64,000 nucleotides of DNA. Source: Eriocheir sinensis. Lineage: Eukaryota; Arthropoda; Malacostraca; Decapoda; Varunidae. Under the pieces are notes generated by a model that was not told where the DNA came from, did no database searches, and worked only from the letters and a program-made list of their open reading frames with translations. Shown here piece after piece: positions 47,520 through 56,813 of the stretch. Each line of letters starts with the position of its first letter. The stretch's first letter is position 1. The stretch covers positions 69,501 to 133,500 of the forward strand of contig NW_026111784.1 in NCBI RefSeq assembly GCF_024679095.1. The letters run 5' to 3'. Made by a program: the position numbers and the translations under genes.

Positions 47520-48475
47520 ACTGTCCTTTGCTGAAAAGGGAACGGGACAATTTCGTGTGCCTCAAACACGTCCGCCGTCTGAAATGGAACATGAATGATT
47601 ATGGCATCAGGGGTGAGGCTGGACTCAATCAAGGGGTAAAAATATTGACTCATGTCCGGGGTGAATAAAGGTGTTAGGCTATAATTTTGATACCCGATCT
47701 GGACAGTCGTTCTCAAATCGTGTAGAGGGAACAAGGCAGGTGTGACTCTACCGTGCGCTGCGTCAACCGCGTTGCTAATAACCTGCTGATTTGCCGTTGC
47801 GACGGAGTTAATGACGTTTTCCAATACATGCAAGGCCTGATCTAGGAGGAGAAACTGATTCACCTGGTCGAGCTGTTTGACAACTATGTTGAGAACCTCT
47901 ACCATCTTATTTGTCTGCTCTAGCAGTACCGCAATGTTAGTATGCAATTGCGCAAGTTTTCTACAATCGGCGTTGATCACCCTGCGATTTCTAGCAGCAA
48001 AGGAAAGTACATGAGCGTAGTGGTCCCGCAAATCGCGAACGTCCTCGTCGGTAGCCGTACCGAAAAGGTACTTTGAGGCGGACCCCACGATGTTGAGCAA
48101 CCCCCTCTTTACCCGAGAGTGAACTGAGTGAAAACTATAATCCATGTTTACCTCATCAACCTTTCCCCGTAAGAACAGAATCCTATCCTCCAGTAGTTGA
48201 AAAAGAGTCAGAGAGTTGGTACTAGAAGGAGCCTTTGATTCCCTAGTCTTGGTAGCCCGGATGGCGTCTGCCATGCCGAGTAGTTTTTCTGAGACTATCC
48301 TGATTGTGTCCGTGGTGTTGGTCAAGGAAGTATATGGATATTTTACGAGGAGCACATCTTCTATGAGGAAGACCTCTCCTATGTGTGCCGTGAGGGCACC
48401 AGGCTTCAGGTGGATGGGTGTTGTTGCAAGCAGGGAGCCGAGGGACAACAAGATGGTCAGAAAACGCAACATCAT
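47483..48475 (-). pseudogene. env: env, N-terminal F-type fusion glycoprotein (330 codons)
   Basis: Starts MMLRFLTILLSLGSLLA, a clear signal peptide. A furin-like site RVKR lies at residues 121-124, directly followed by a Gly-rich hydrophobic fusion-peptide-like stretch (GLLNIVGSASKYLFG) and the T-x-D-E-D-V that follows it in arthropod F-like proteins. A heptad-like helical region occupies about residues 150-240. The family (baculovirus F, errantivirus Env and host F-like proteins) mediates membrane fusion. The ATG lies just after pol. The frame shifts near 47490, so the protein is interrupted; downstream pieces are at 47519-46783. Identification of the family is strong; function is not claimed. 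Confidence 0.9.
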
Positions 48476-48502
48476 GATCTGAAAGTGGTGGGAATGAAGT
48501 AT

Positions 48503-49045
48503 TTAAACCCGTGGTCTCAAGTTATAGCTATGGGTGTTGGGATTATCTTGTTGAACATTTGACTCTGAGGGGGAAGTACCAATATCAAGGTCCAAAGGTG
48601 AGGGAATTACTTTCAGACGATCACTGTGAACTTCTAGACTGACTCCACTATTCGACTCGAGAACCTCGAACCGGTTTCCCCTGACATTCCGAACAACTCG
48701 GTAAGGACCCACAAATTTAGCCCCCAGTTTCGAACTCCTTTCCGCTTGCTTAATCATGAATGTGTCACCCTCTTTGAAATTCACCGGGACGGCCTGTTTG
48801 TGTTGTTTTGACATCATTTCAACCTTCGTATCTTTTAACGTACACCTAACTTCTGAGTGTATCTTGGAAAACATATGCACCTGCTGTTGTGCGTACCTAT
48901 CAATGTTGTAGAGAAGTTGCTGTGGAGGAAGTCGTACGGAAGACGTTTCTCCACCCCATACAAGATGTAGTAGGGAGACTTCCCCGTAGAGTCGTTTACC
49001 GACGTATTTATGGAAGCGGCTATATGCGACAGCCAATCCTCCCAA
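48503..49045 (-). pseudogene. pol: pol, integrase C-terminal segment
   Basis: From about 48935 this frame continues integrase: QQLLYNIDRYAQQQVHMF, then FKEGDTFMIKQ and KLGAKFVGPYRVVRNVRGNR, the SH3-like GPY/F module typical of gypsy integrases. It ends HSYNLRPRV before the stop at 48503, about 28 bases before the env ATG. Its first 35 codons are out of frame with the integrase core. DNA binding and target choice are the usual role. Confidence 0.85.
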
Positions 49046-49185
49046 TTATCGTGGAGATCGTTCACGATAGGCCTGAGGACCTGTAAGATTTTCCTATTAG
49101 CCCTCTCCGCCAACCCATTAGCAGCTGGGTGGTAAGCTGTGATGAAGGATTGCGTGATGTTAAACTGAGCGCATATTTCGCTCAA
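48835..49185 (-). pseudogene. pol: pol, integrase catalytic core (last acidic residue region)
   Basis: The minus frame holds FNITQSFITAYHPAANGLAE followed by RANRKIL, the conserved patch surrounding the glutamate of the D,D-35-E triad, then the GKSPYYILYG motif. The second aspartate region lies just upstream across a frameshift near 49215-49240. The useful part ends near 48935, where the frame shifts again. Confidence 0.87.
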
Positions 49186-49213
49186 TACTGAGTTCCTAAA
49201 CTCGGTGCCATTG

Positions 49214-50551
49214 TCACTCAGAAGAATTCGAGGAGGAATGTGGACACAACACGTGAGTCACGAGGGCATGGGCCACGCGTGTGGCTGTCTTGTCCTTGAG
49301 AGGCGCTAGAACTAGAAACCTAGAGAACTGGTCGACGCACACCAATAAGTAGCGCGAGCCATGTTGGCTCTGGGGGAGCTGTAGTAAGTCTATATTAACA
49401 ACATCCCATGGCGCCTCTGGTACTGGGTATTGCAACATAGGTGCTGGCCCTTTGACGGACCCCTTGTGCTTACCACAAACGACGCAATGTGCGACATGTT
49501 TTTCTACATCAACCCGTAATGTGGGCCAGTAGAATTTTCGTCTGGTGACAGATAGCGTCTTGTCTCTTCCTGGGTGACCCGCAATGGGTGTGTTATGGAC
49601 CAGCTTAAGCGTCACGGGGACGTATTTGTCTGGGATGACCAGTTGGCCTATAGGTACCGGTTTGGTTGGCCATGACCTACAAAGGAGGTTGTCCTCTGAT
49701 AGGAAGAATTGTGAAAAGGGAACTGGCAATTCAGGAAGGTTTGATTCGTCTCCCGACTCGAGGGCGTAAATTAACCTCTTCCACACAGGGTGGTCACGCT
49801 GAGCAGTGTGTAGCTCAGGTGAAGTGAAGTTGTGGATGACCTCTGGGGTGGTAATCGCGCCTATCGGACTATTCCGAGATAAGGCATCTGCGATCACATT
49901 TGTTTTCCCGGTGATGTATTTTATCTCCGGATTATATGCTTGGATCGTTAAGAACCATCTTGCCAGACGACCGTGTAGGTTTTTTCCCTTGAAAAGATCA
50001 GTTATGGCCGCGTGGTCCGTATACACCACAATTTTGTACCCCATCACTATGTCACGAAAATGCTTCAGAGCCCACACAATGGCAAGAGCCTCTAGGTGGG
50101 TAACAGAATAGTTCTTTTCCGGAGCTGTAAGTACTCGACTGGCGAACGCTATCACATGCTTTTTGCCGGACATATCTGTTTGCATCAGCGCGGCTCCTAC
50201 TCCACTAGCCGAAGCGTCGGTACAAAGCTGAAAGGGGTCCTTGAAATCCGGAAAGACAAGGACCGGAGCCCGTGTAAGCGCTTTCTTTAAATCCTCAAAA
50301 CTCGTTTGTTGAGCTGGGAGCCACTGAAATGGTACGTCTTTCTTTAAAAGATGGGTTAGGGGACTCGCGCGAGCTGCGAAGTCCTTAATGAAAGGCCTGT
50401 AATAACCTGCGACACCCAAGAAAGACCGTACCTTGTCCGCAGACGTTGGCTGAGGAACTCGGCAATAGCCTTTATTTTGTCGTCCACTGTGTGGATGCCG
50501 AATTCGTCCACGACATGCCCCAAGAACTTGATCCGAGGCTTTAAAATTCAC
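49214..50551 (-). pseudogene. pol: pol, RT thumb, RNase H and integrase N-terminal half
   Basis: 445 codons. The RT thumb (KVRSFLGVAGYYRPFIKDFA) is followed by RNase H with LCTDASASGVGAALMQ (first catalytic Asp), THLEALAIVWALKHFR and VVYTDHAAI, then the tail RLARWFLTIQAYNPEIKYI and ADALSRN. The integrase HHCC zinc domain follows (H-x3-H in HNTPIAGH, later C-VV-C) and the first catalytic Asp (NIDLLQLP). It ends in a frameshift near 49240 before the second Asp. All expected residues in this stretch are present. Confidence 0.93.
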
Positions 50552-50762
50552 ATTTGGTGATTTTGAGCTTTAATCCGACCTCTTGAAGTCTGTGTAGGAC
50601 TGCTTTTAGTGTTTCCATGTGTGCATGCACGTCTTTACTTGCTATGATGATGTCGTCTAAATACACATAGACAGAGTTGCCCAGCAAGTCACCAAAATAC
50701 TGTTCATTGTCCTTTGGAAGGTCAAGGGAGCTCCTTTGAGCCCGAACGGCATCCTCGTCCAC
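50541..50762 (-). pseudogene. pol: pol, RT palm segment with YLDD box
   Basis: Contains the catalytic VYVYLDDIIIAS motif (YLDD at 50652-50663) and the following HMETLKAVLHRLQEVGLKL stretch. One frameshift upstream (about 50680-50710) separates it from the N-terminal RT, and one at about 50545 separates it from the thumb. The catalytic residues themselves are intact. Confidence 0.9.
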
Positions 50763-52222
50763 TCATAGTGGCCATGAGGCGTGCTGAAAGCCGTTATTTC
50801 ACGTGACTCGGGGGCCATGGGCAGTTGCCAGTAGCCACTGACCAGATCAAGACTCGTAAAGACTTTATTTCCTCTACCGAGACACATCAGAAGATCTCTA
50901 AGAACGGGAAGCGGAAAATGATCATCCACGGTCGCGGTGTTCACACGCCGGAAATCAATCACAGGACGATAAGAGCCGTCTTTCTTTGGAACCAGGAACA
51001 AGGGCGAATTCCACGGGGAATTCGATTCTTTGATGACACCTTGTTCTAACATTTCAGAGATAAGTTGTTGCACCACCTCCCTCTGACTGTGGGGGAGCTT
51101 GTACGCATTGATATATACAGGATTTGTATTGGGTTTTAACTTAATGTGGTGTTCAGCACACTGCGTAACTCCAAGCGGCTCGCCTGGTAGAGCAAGCGCC
51201 CCCCGATAATGCTCCAGAAGCTGGACTAAGGTTGGCTGAATTTCGGAATAGTGTGCAACTTTTAGGAACGCCTCTAAATGAGCTGTGTCTTGTTCGGGAG
51301 ATGCCTGACACGCCGAGGATATGCCGGAAACTTGGGCTGAATGGTATTCAGCTGGTTCCGGGGCGACATTTCTCCCATACACTAGACACTGGCATAATCG
51401 AACACCGTGTTTTAAGGATACAGGGGATCCAGACGTGTTTATTACCAATGCCTCTGCAAAACCTCCCTCCTTGACTGTTGCAAGAGTTACCTCCACCGTC
51501 ACGCGGTGTACGTGAGGAACTCCGTCGATACACACATCACTGCCCGCCGGAGGGGCGTTAGGCAAACGGATTTTAACAAGTTTTGCAGCACGATCCGGAA
51601 CTATATGAGGACCTTCTACGACTGCCGTTACTGTCCGCCACAAGTCTGCAATGGTTTCGTGTGGTTTGACCGTAAGAGGGGACACTTGGGCGGTGGCAGC
51701 CCCTGAGTCTGTGGTGGGTTGGTCATTTTCCACCTCTGAGGGTGAGATTACAGTTGACAGAGGCGATGGATTGACCATCCCCTGTATGCGTCGGCCTTGA
51801 TACACGATCGCGTTGCTTACAGGGTTTATGGCGATGTGCAGGTCTTTCATGGCGTTCAATCCTAAGATCCCATCCACAGGTAAAGCAAACCTGCTAGAAA
51901 CATAAAAGAAATCTCGAAAGGGACATACTTTTTCATGTAAGCTGACTGTTAGCGGTACTCGCCCAAGGATTCCCAAAGTGGTGCCCGTCACGCCTATCAC
52001 ATTCAGGTCGTTCTCTTGGAGCGGCCAATTTTCCCCACTCGCTTGACGTGTCAGTGACCTGTAAGCGGAGTCGGAGATGACATTGACTGTGGCACCTGTG
52101 TCAACCGGTAAGGTGAGTGAAATTTTGCCCACCTTGCAAGGGAGGGCAATTATGCTTGTCCGTCCCAAGGCGGCAATGACGGAGGCAAGTTGCTCCCAAT
52201 TAGTATTTTCCTTAAGGGACAC
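50657..52222 (-). pseudogene. pol: pol, aspartic protease and N-terminal RT
   Basis: 521 codons. A retropepsin domain has the active-site DTGA at residues 41-44 (52091-52102) and a GILGLNAM flap-distal motif. A linker follows, then the RT fingers and palm (LEQGVIKESNSPWNSPLFLV, DGSYRPVIDFRRVN, SLDLVSGYWQLP with the first catalytic Asp, MPFGLKGAP). The frame runs out after MNSILVT, just before the YLDD motif. The start is 31 bases after the gag stop (52253-52255). Protease cuts Gag and Pol; RT copies element RNA. Confidence 0.93.
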
Positions 52223-52252
52223 TTGGATGTACGCCTCGGGGCTGTCACGAAG

Positions 52253-52829
52253 TCATGTCTTTTTATTCTGAGAAGAGGAGTGTGGTTTACTGTCCGCTGA
52301 GGACTTGTACTTCTGTTCCTCCTTGGCCTTTTGTATTGCAGAACAACTGTCTGAATCATGAAAACAATTCCCGTGGATATGGCAAAAGGCAGCCTTCCGC
52401 TGATGGTTTGGCCTAGGGTTCCTGTGTGATGAATGATGCCCGCCCCTGTAATCACCTGACCTCCTATCTGAGCCCTGTCTTGAATGTGTTGATTCCCTAC
52501 GTTTCGCGAAGCAAGAATGTTCAGAATGTCCTGATTGCTTGCAAAAACTACAGGTGAGAGAGACCTTACTTTGAGCCTGTAATACTGCGGCTGGTGCGAG
52601 GGGATGCTGGTGAGGGTGTCCTTGAGCCTTGAGTGGGTTGTAAGTATGCAGACGAACCCGGGGGTGAACGAATTCTGCGGCCTGTAATTGATAAATAATG
52701 AGTGCCTGAACAGAAGATTACCTTAGTAAATTCACCGGTTGTGGTATCATGTTCCAGTCCCTCTTCACTTGAAGGACGAGCCAACTGTTTAAAGGTGTCG
52801 CCGAGTTTAGCGAGAGTGTCTTTGTTCAT
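52253..52829 (-). pseudogene. gag: gag, short, with CCHC knuckle and a frame break
   Basis: The minus-strand ATG at 52829 opens a frame (MNKDTLAKLGDTFKQLARPS). After 36 codons it meets a 40-bp segment (52682-52721) that begins GT and ends AG on the minus strand; its absence would leave the frame continuous. The following frame has C-SF-C-KQSG-H-SEHS-C (52511-52552) and a second Cys/His cluster before TGA at 52253-52255. The total is only about 180 codons with no recognisable matrix or capsid domain, much shorter than usual gypsy Gag (about 300-500). It is either an internal deletion or a very divergent gag. Confidence 0.7.
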
Positions 52830-54728
52830 ACTATGGTGTAAATCATTTACAAAATAGGAGCATATGTTGATAGCTGTAAATATGAACCAATAAACGCAAC
52901 GTGTATGAATGAATAGTTTGCGTTGAAACCCTAAAAAGGCAAGAAAGAATGGCTAGCAAGGTGCCTGTTTAGACGTAATAGAAGTTAAGGTTATAATGGA
53001 ATGCCCTAATGATATGGGTATAATGAAAGAATAACTATATAAACAAGGTGGTATGGTAAGTGAGTATACCATTGAAGCTCACGTTTTCCCTCGAGCGGTG
53101 AAAAGAAAACGGAGGCAGGGCACACTGATGAAGATTAACTTTGATAAGGGAACTCACACTATACTCAATAGACTCGCTAGCAAACTATAAGAAAGAATCA
53201 ATATCGTATAGGAATGAACGTTACTCTCACAATTATGACTGAAGAACAGTGTTAGGAACACAGAAATAAAAAAATCGTGCCCCTGCACGAACAATAATGA
53301 AAATAAGCCGAGTCGGCAGATTTGGACAAGAAGGGAATATCCACAAATACCAAGATTAGTCAGCTGATGTAGTGGAGAGGGCGACGGCTTGTGATGCCCT
53401 GGGTGACGTGCAGTCGTTGCAGGCGCGTCAGGAAACCTCGGCCGCGGCCACAGCGGCGATGAGAGGTGAGGGATGGGCTGACATCGGAGGACTCGCAATG
53501 GAGGTTGAAAAACTGCTGACCCAGCAAAATGAGCGGCCGCGGTGCGGGAGCCGGTACACTGCCGCCAGACGTATGATGGCCGCGTCGTCCATGTGATAGT
53601 AAGAGATGGGCGGCTGTGGCAGATAAGACGACTAGGGTGGGTAACCTCTTGAGAAGACGCCGAGCAAGAAACGGTAGTGGGAACAGCTTGCAGTCACCGG
53701 GAGATGGCCGCGGGTACCCTTGCTGACTGTTTGCCGGAAGAGGTTTGGGCCGATGCTCCCGGCAGCGGCGGTGGTGCCGCCAGCTGTGGAGCGAGGGGCA
53801 TGCGGGGTGTCCCAAGGTCAGCGGGGCGTGCCTCCTCCTTGCTGGTGTGAATACTTCCGCCGTATCGTGGAGTGGCTTGTAGATTGTGGCCCTCGCGTTC
53901 GGCTGCGTAGGCCGAAGGGTGTGCTCGGGGCTTGTAGGCTGGACGCCTGTAGAGTTGCTTGAAGCTGATGTGCTCGAGGCTTGTAGACTGGACGCCTGTA
54001 GAGGTGCCCGTAGCCTGTAGGCTTGTAGCTGGCGCCTGGTGAGTTGCACGTAGGTGGCGACTTGTGAGATGCTTGTAGCTGGCGCCTTGTGAGTTGCACG
54101 TAGGTGGCGACTTGTGAGATGCTTGTAGCTGGCGCAAATTGAGTTGCACGTAGGTGGCGACTTGTGAGATGCTTGTAGCTGGCGCCTTGTGAGTTGCACG
54201 TAGGTGGCGACTTGTGAGATGCTTGTAGCTGGCGCCTTGTGAGTTGCACGTAGGTGGCGACTTGTGAGATGCTTGTAGCTGGCGCCTTGTGAGTTGCACG
54301 TAGGTGGCGACTTGTGAGATGCTTGTAGCTGGCGCCTTGTGAGTTGCACGTAGGTGGCGACTTGTGAGATGCTTGTAGCTGGCGCCTGGTGAGTTGCACG
54401 TAGGTGGCGACTTGTGAGATGCTTGGAGCTGGCGCCTTGTGAGTTGCACGTAGGTGGCGACTTGTGAGATGCTTGTAGCTGGCGCCTTGTGAGTTGCACG
54501 TAGGTGGCGACTTGTGAGATGCTTGTAGCTGGCGCCTTGTGAGTTGCACGTAGGTGGCGACGTGTGAGATGCTTGTAGCTGGCGCCTGGTGCGTTGCCGC
54601 GGACGGCAGGTGCGTTGACTCCTTCTTCCCTTGTACGCCTGTCCCCGGAGTTTGTTGGTGAGTTCTCGTGGCTTGGAGGAGAACGAGGTAGCGAAGGCAC
54701 AGGCGCGGGGTGACCGCTGCCAACCAAA
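52830..54728 (-). other. Long 5' leader of the env-bearing element
   Basis: About 1.9 kb between the 5' LTR and the gag ATG. It contains the 50-bp tandem repeats (54020-54596), a smaller duplication with GGCTTGTAG...CTGGACGCCTGTAGAG (about 53930 and 53977) and AT-rich sequence near gag (52830-53340). A 455-codon minus frame crosses it, but the part over the repeats is a translation of the tandem array and the remainder has no gag-like features, so I treat it as untranslated. Confidence 0.75.
54020..54596. repeat. 50-bp tandem repeat in the leader, about 11.5 copies
   Basis: The unit is TGGCGCCTTGTGAGTTGCAC, GTAGGTGGCG, ACTTGTGAGA, TGCTTGTAGC, nearly identical between copies (rare variants: CTGG for CTTG, AAATT, GGAGC). 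Because 50 is not a multiple of 3, three units make a 50-residue period in each open frame. Very low divergence shows recent expansion. Leader repeats in Drosophila gypsy form an insulator; any such role here is only an analogy. Confidence 0.95.
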
Positions 54729-55105
54729 TGTAACGGGCTTGTCGGGGGGCGTTTAAAGGGTGTTGATTAAGACTTCAGCTTCCTTAAGGCGAATTATATT
54801 CGTAGCCTTTATGTACAAGAAGCGACGGAGCGAGAGCGACTGTCGTTGTGTGTCAGTCGGACTCTCGTGAAGGAGTGGCGAGTTACAGGTTGGAAAATAA
54901 TGGTTACAATTGGTCACGTATGTCAAGGTGACCTCCACGCACCATCGGAGTGCTAAGTATACAAAACTGAGACGGTAAACACTGACGGACGACATTCCTA
55001 TAAGGTGGCGTGATCTATCTGTCGTGGGGGTTTTCCATTGACAATTGTATGCCTAATTCGTGGTGATATTAAATAATAATAATACATTGATATCCTACTA
55101 TAACA
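54729..55105 (-). repeat. 5' LTR of the env-bearing gypsy element (377 bp)
   Basis: Matches the 3' LTR at 46019-46394 apart from about two positions. It is followed on the right by the target duplication CTTG (55106-55109) and then the remainder of the interrupted minisatellite unit (AACTGACGG). Confidence 0.96.
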
Positions 55106-56580
55106 CTTGAACTGACGGCTACCTCGTTTACCTCCTCCTCCTCCTTCTCCTCTCCATCACCTCATCTCCTTGAACTGACGGCTACCTCGTTTACCTCCTC
55201 CTCCTCCTTCTCCTCTCCATCACCTCATCTCCTTGAACTGACGGTTACCTCGTTTACCTCCTCCTCCTCCTCCTCCTCTCCATCACCTCATCTTCTTGAA
55301 CTGACGGCTACCTCGTTTACCTCCTCCTCCTCCTTCTCCTCTCCATCACCTCATCTCCTTGAACTGACGGTTACCTCGTTTACCTCCTCCTCCTCCTCCT
55401 CTCCATCACCTCATCTCCTTGAACTGACGGCTACCTCGTTTACCTACTCCTCCTCCTTCTCCTCTCCATCACCTCATCTCCTTGAACTGACGGCTACCTC
55501 GTTTACCTCCTCCTCCTCCTCCTCCTCTCCATCACCTCATCTTTTTGAACTGACGGCTACCTCGTTTACCTCCTCCTCCTTCTCCTCTCCATCACCTCAT
55601 CTCCTTGAACTGACGGCTACCTCGTTTACCTCCTCCTCCTCCTCCTCCTCCTCTCCATCACCTCATCTCCTTGAACTGACGGCTACCTCGTTTACCTCCT
55701 CCTCCTCCTCCTCCTCCTCCTCCTCTCCATCACCTCATCTCCTTGAACTGACGGCTACCTCGTTTACCTCCTCCTCCTCCTCCTCCTCCTCCTATCCATC
55801 ACCTCATCTCCTTGAACTGACGGCTACCTCGTTTACCTCCTCCTCCTCCTCCTCCTACTCCTCCTCGCCATCACCTCATCTCCTTGAACTTACGGCTACC
55901 TCGTTTACCTCCTCCTCCTCCTCCTTCTCCTATCCATCACCTCATCTCCTTGAACTGACGGCTACCTCGTTTACCTCCTCCTCCTCCTCCTCCTCCTCCT
56001 CCTCTCCATCACCTCATCTCCTTGAACTGACGGCTACCTCGTTTACCTCCTCCTTCTCCTTCTCCTCTCCATCACCTCATCTCCTTGAACTGACGGCTAC
56101 CTCGTTTACCTCCTCCTCCTCCTCCTCTCCATCCCCTCATCTCCTTGAACTGACGGGTACCTCGTTTACCTCCTCCTCCTCCTTCTCCTCTCCATCACCT
56201 CATCTCCTTGAACTGACGGCTACCTCGTTTACCTCCTCCTCCTCCTCCTCCTCTCCATCCCCTCATCTCCTTGAACTGACGGTTACCTCGTTTACCTCCT
56301 CCTCCTTTTCCTCCTCCTCCTCTCCATCCCCTCATCTCCTTGAACTGACGGTTACCTCGTCTACCTCCTCCTCCTTTTCCTCCTCCTCCTCTCCATCCTC
56401 TCATCTCCTTGAACTGACGGTTACCTCGTCTACCTCGTCCTCCTTGTCCTCCTCCTCCTCTCTATCCCCTCATCTCCTTGAACTGACGGTTACCTCGTCT
56501 ACCTCCTCCTCCTTTTCCTCCTCCTCCTCTCCATCCTCTCATCTCCTTGAACTGACGGTTACCTCGTTTACCTCCTCCTC
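55106..56580. repeat. CTC-rich minisatellite, right part
   Basis: About 25 units of the same minisatellite as 45262-46018. Here most end CATCTCCTTG rather than CATCTTCTTG, and GGCTACC is commoner than GGTTACC. The first unit continues the one cut at 46018. It decays into (GGAGGA)-like sequence near 56630-56660. Gly/Arg-rich minus frames are repeat shadows. Confidence 0.95.
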
Positions 56581-56736
56581 CTCCTCTTCCTCCTCTTTAG
56601 TTTCCTACTCCGCCTTGTTTTTTTCCGTAATGGAGGAGGAGGCGGAGGAGGAGGAAGCTGATAGTATCTAATTTTCTTTCTGATTTTATCTCCATTTTTT
56701 TTCACATTATTTAATCAAGTTTATATTATTGAGTGT

Positions 56737-56742
<6 letters not shown>

Positions 56743-56788
<46 letters not shown>
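56743..56788. repeat. (GA)n microsatellite
   Basis: Uninterrupted GA repeat of about 46 bp. Confidence 0.98.
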
Positions 56789-56794
<6 letters not shown>

Positions 56795-56813
56795 GCTCTG
56801 TCTAATCTTTACT

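Larger units (their letters stand above)
46019..55105 (-). mobile_element. Endogenous-retrovirus-like Ty3/gypsy element with F-type env (9,087 bp)
   Basis: Two nearly identical LTRs (46019-46394, 54729-55105) with TG...CA ends enclose gag, pol and env in that order on the minus strand. The 4-bp target duplication CTTG (46015-46018 and 55106-55109) marks the insertion into the CTC minisatellite. Downstream of the 5' LTR the minus strand reads TTTGGTTGGCAGCGG, a candidate primer-binding site that recalls a tRNA-Leu 3' end with one extra T (from memory). Gag-pol-env order with an F-like env matches insect errantiviruses. The LTRs differ by about two positions, so insertion is very recent, yet gag, pol and env carry many frameshifts. 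Full structure high confidence; competence unlikely as sequenced. Confidence 0.95.

Noticed and set aside
53694..53962. Short plus-strand frames in the leader of the LTR element
   Set aside because: Antisense to the element and within non-coding leader; no features.
53360..54727. 455-codon minus frame after the 5' LTR as a gag gene
   Set aside because: Most of it is the 50-bp repeat read in rotating frames, other frames over the repeat are equally open, and no gag-like region or zinc knuckle occurs; the knuckle is in the short frame at 52253-52829.
56195..56404. Gly/Arg-rich minus frame
   Set aside because: Shadow of the CTC-rich minisatellite.
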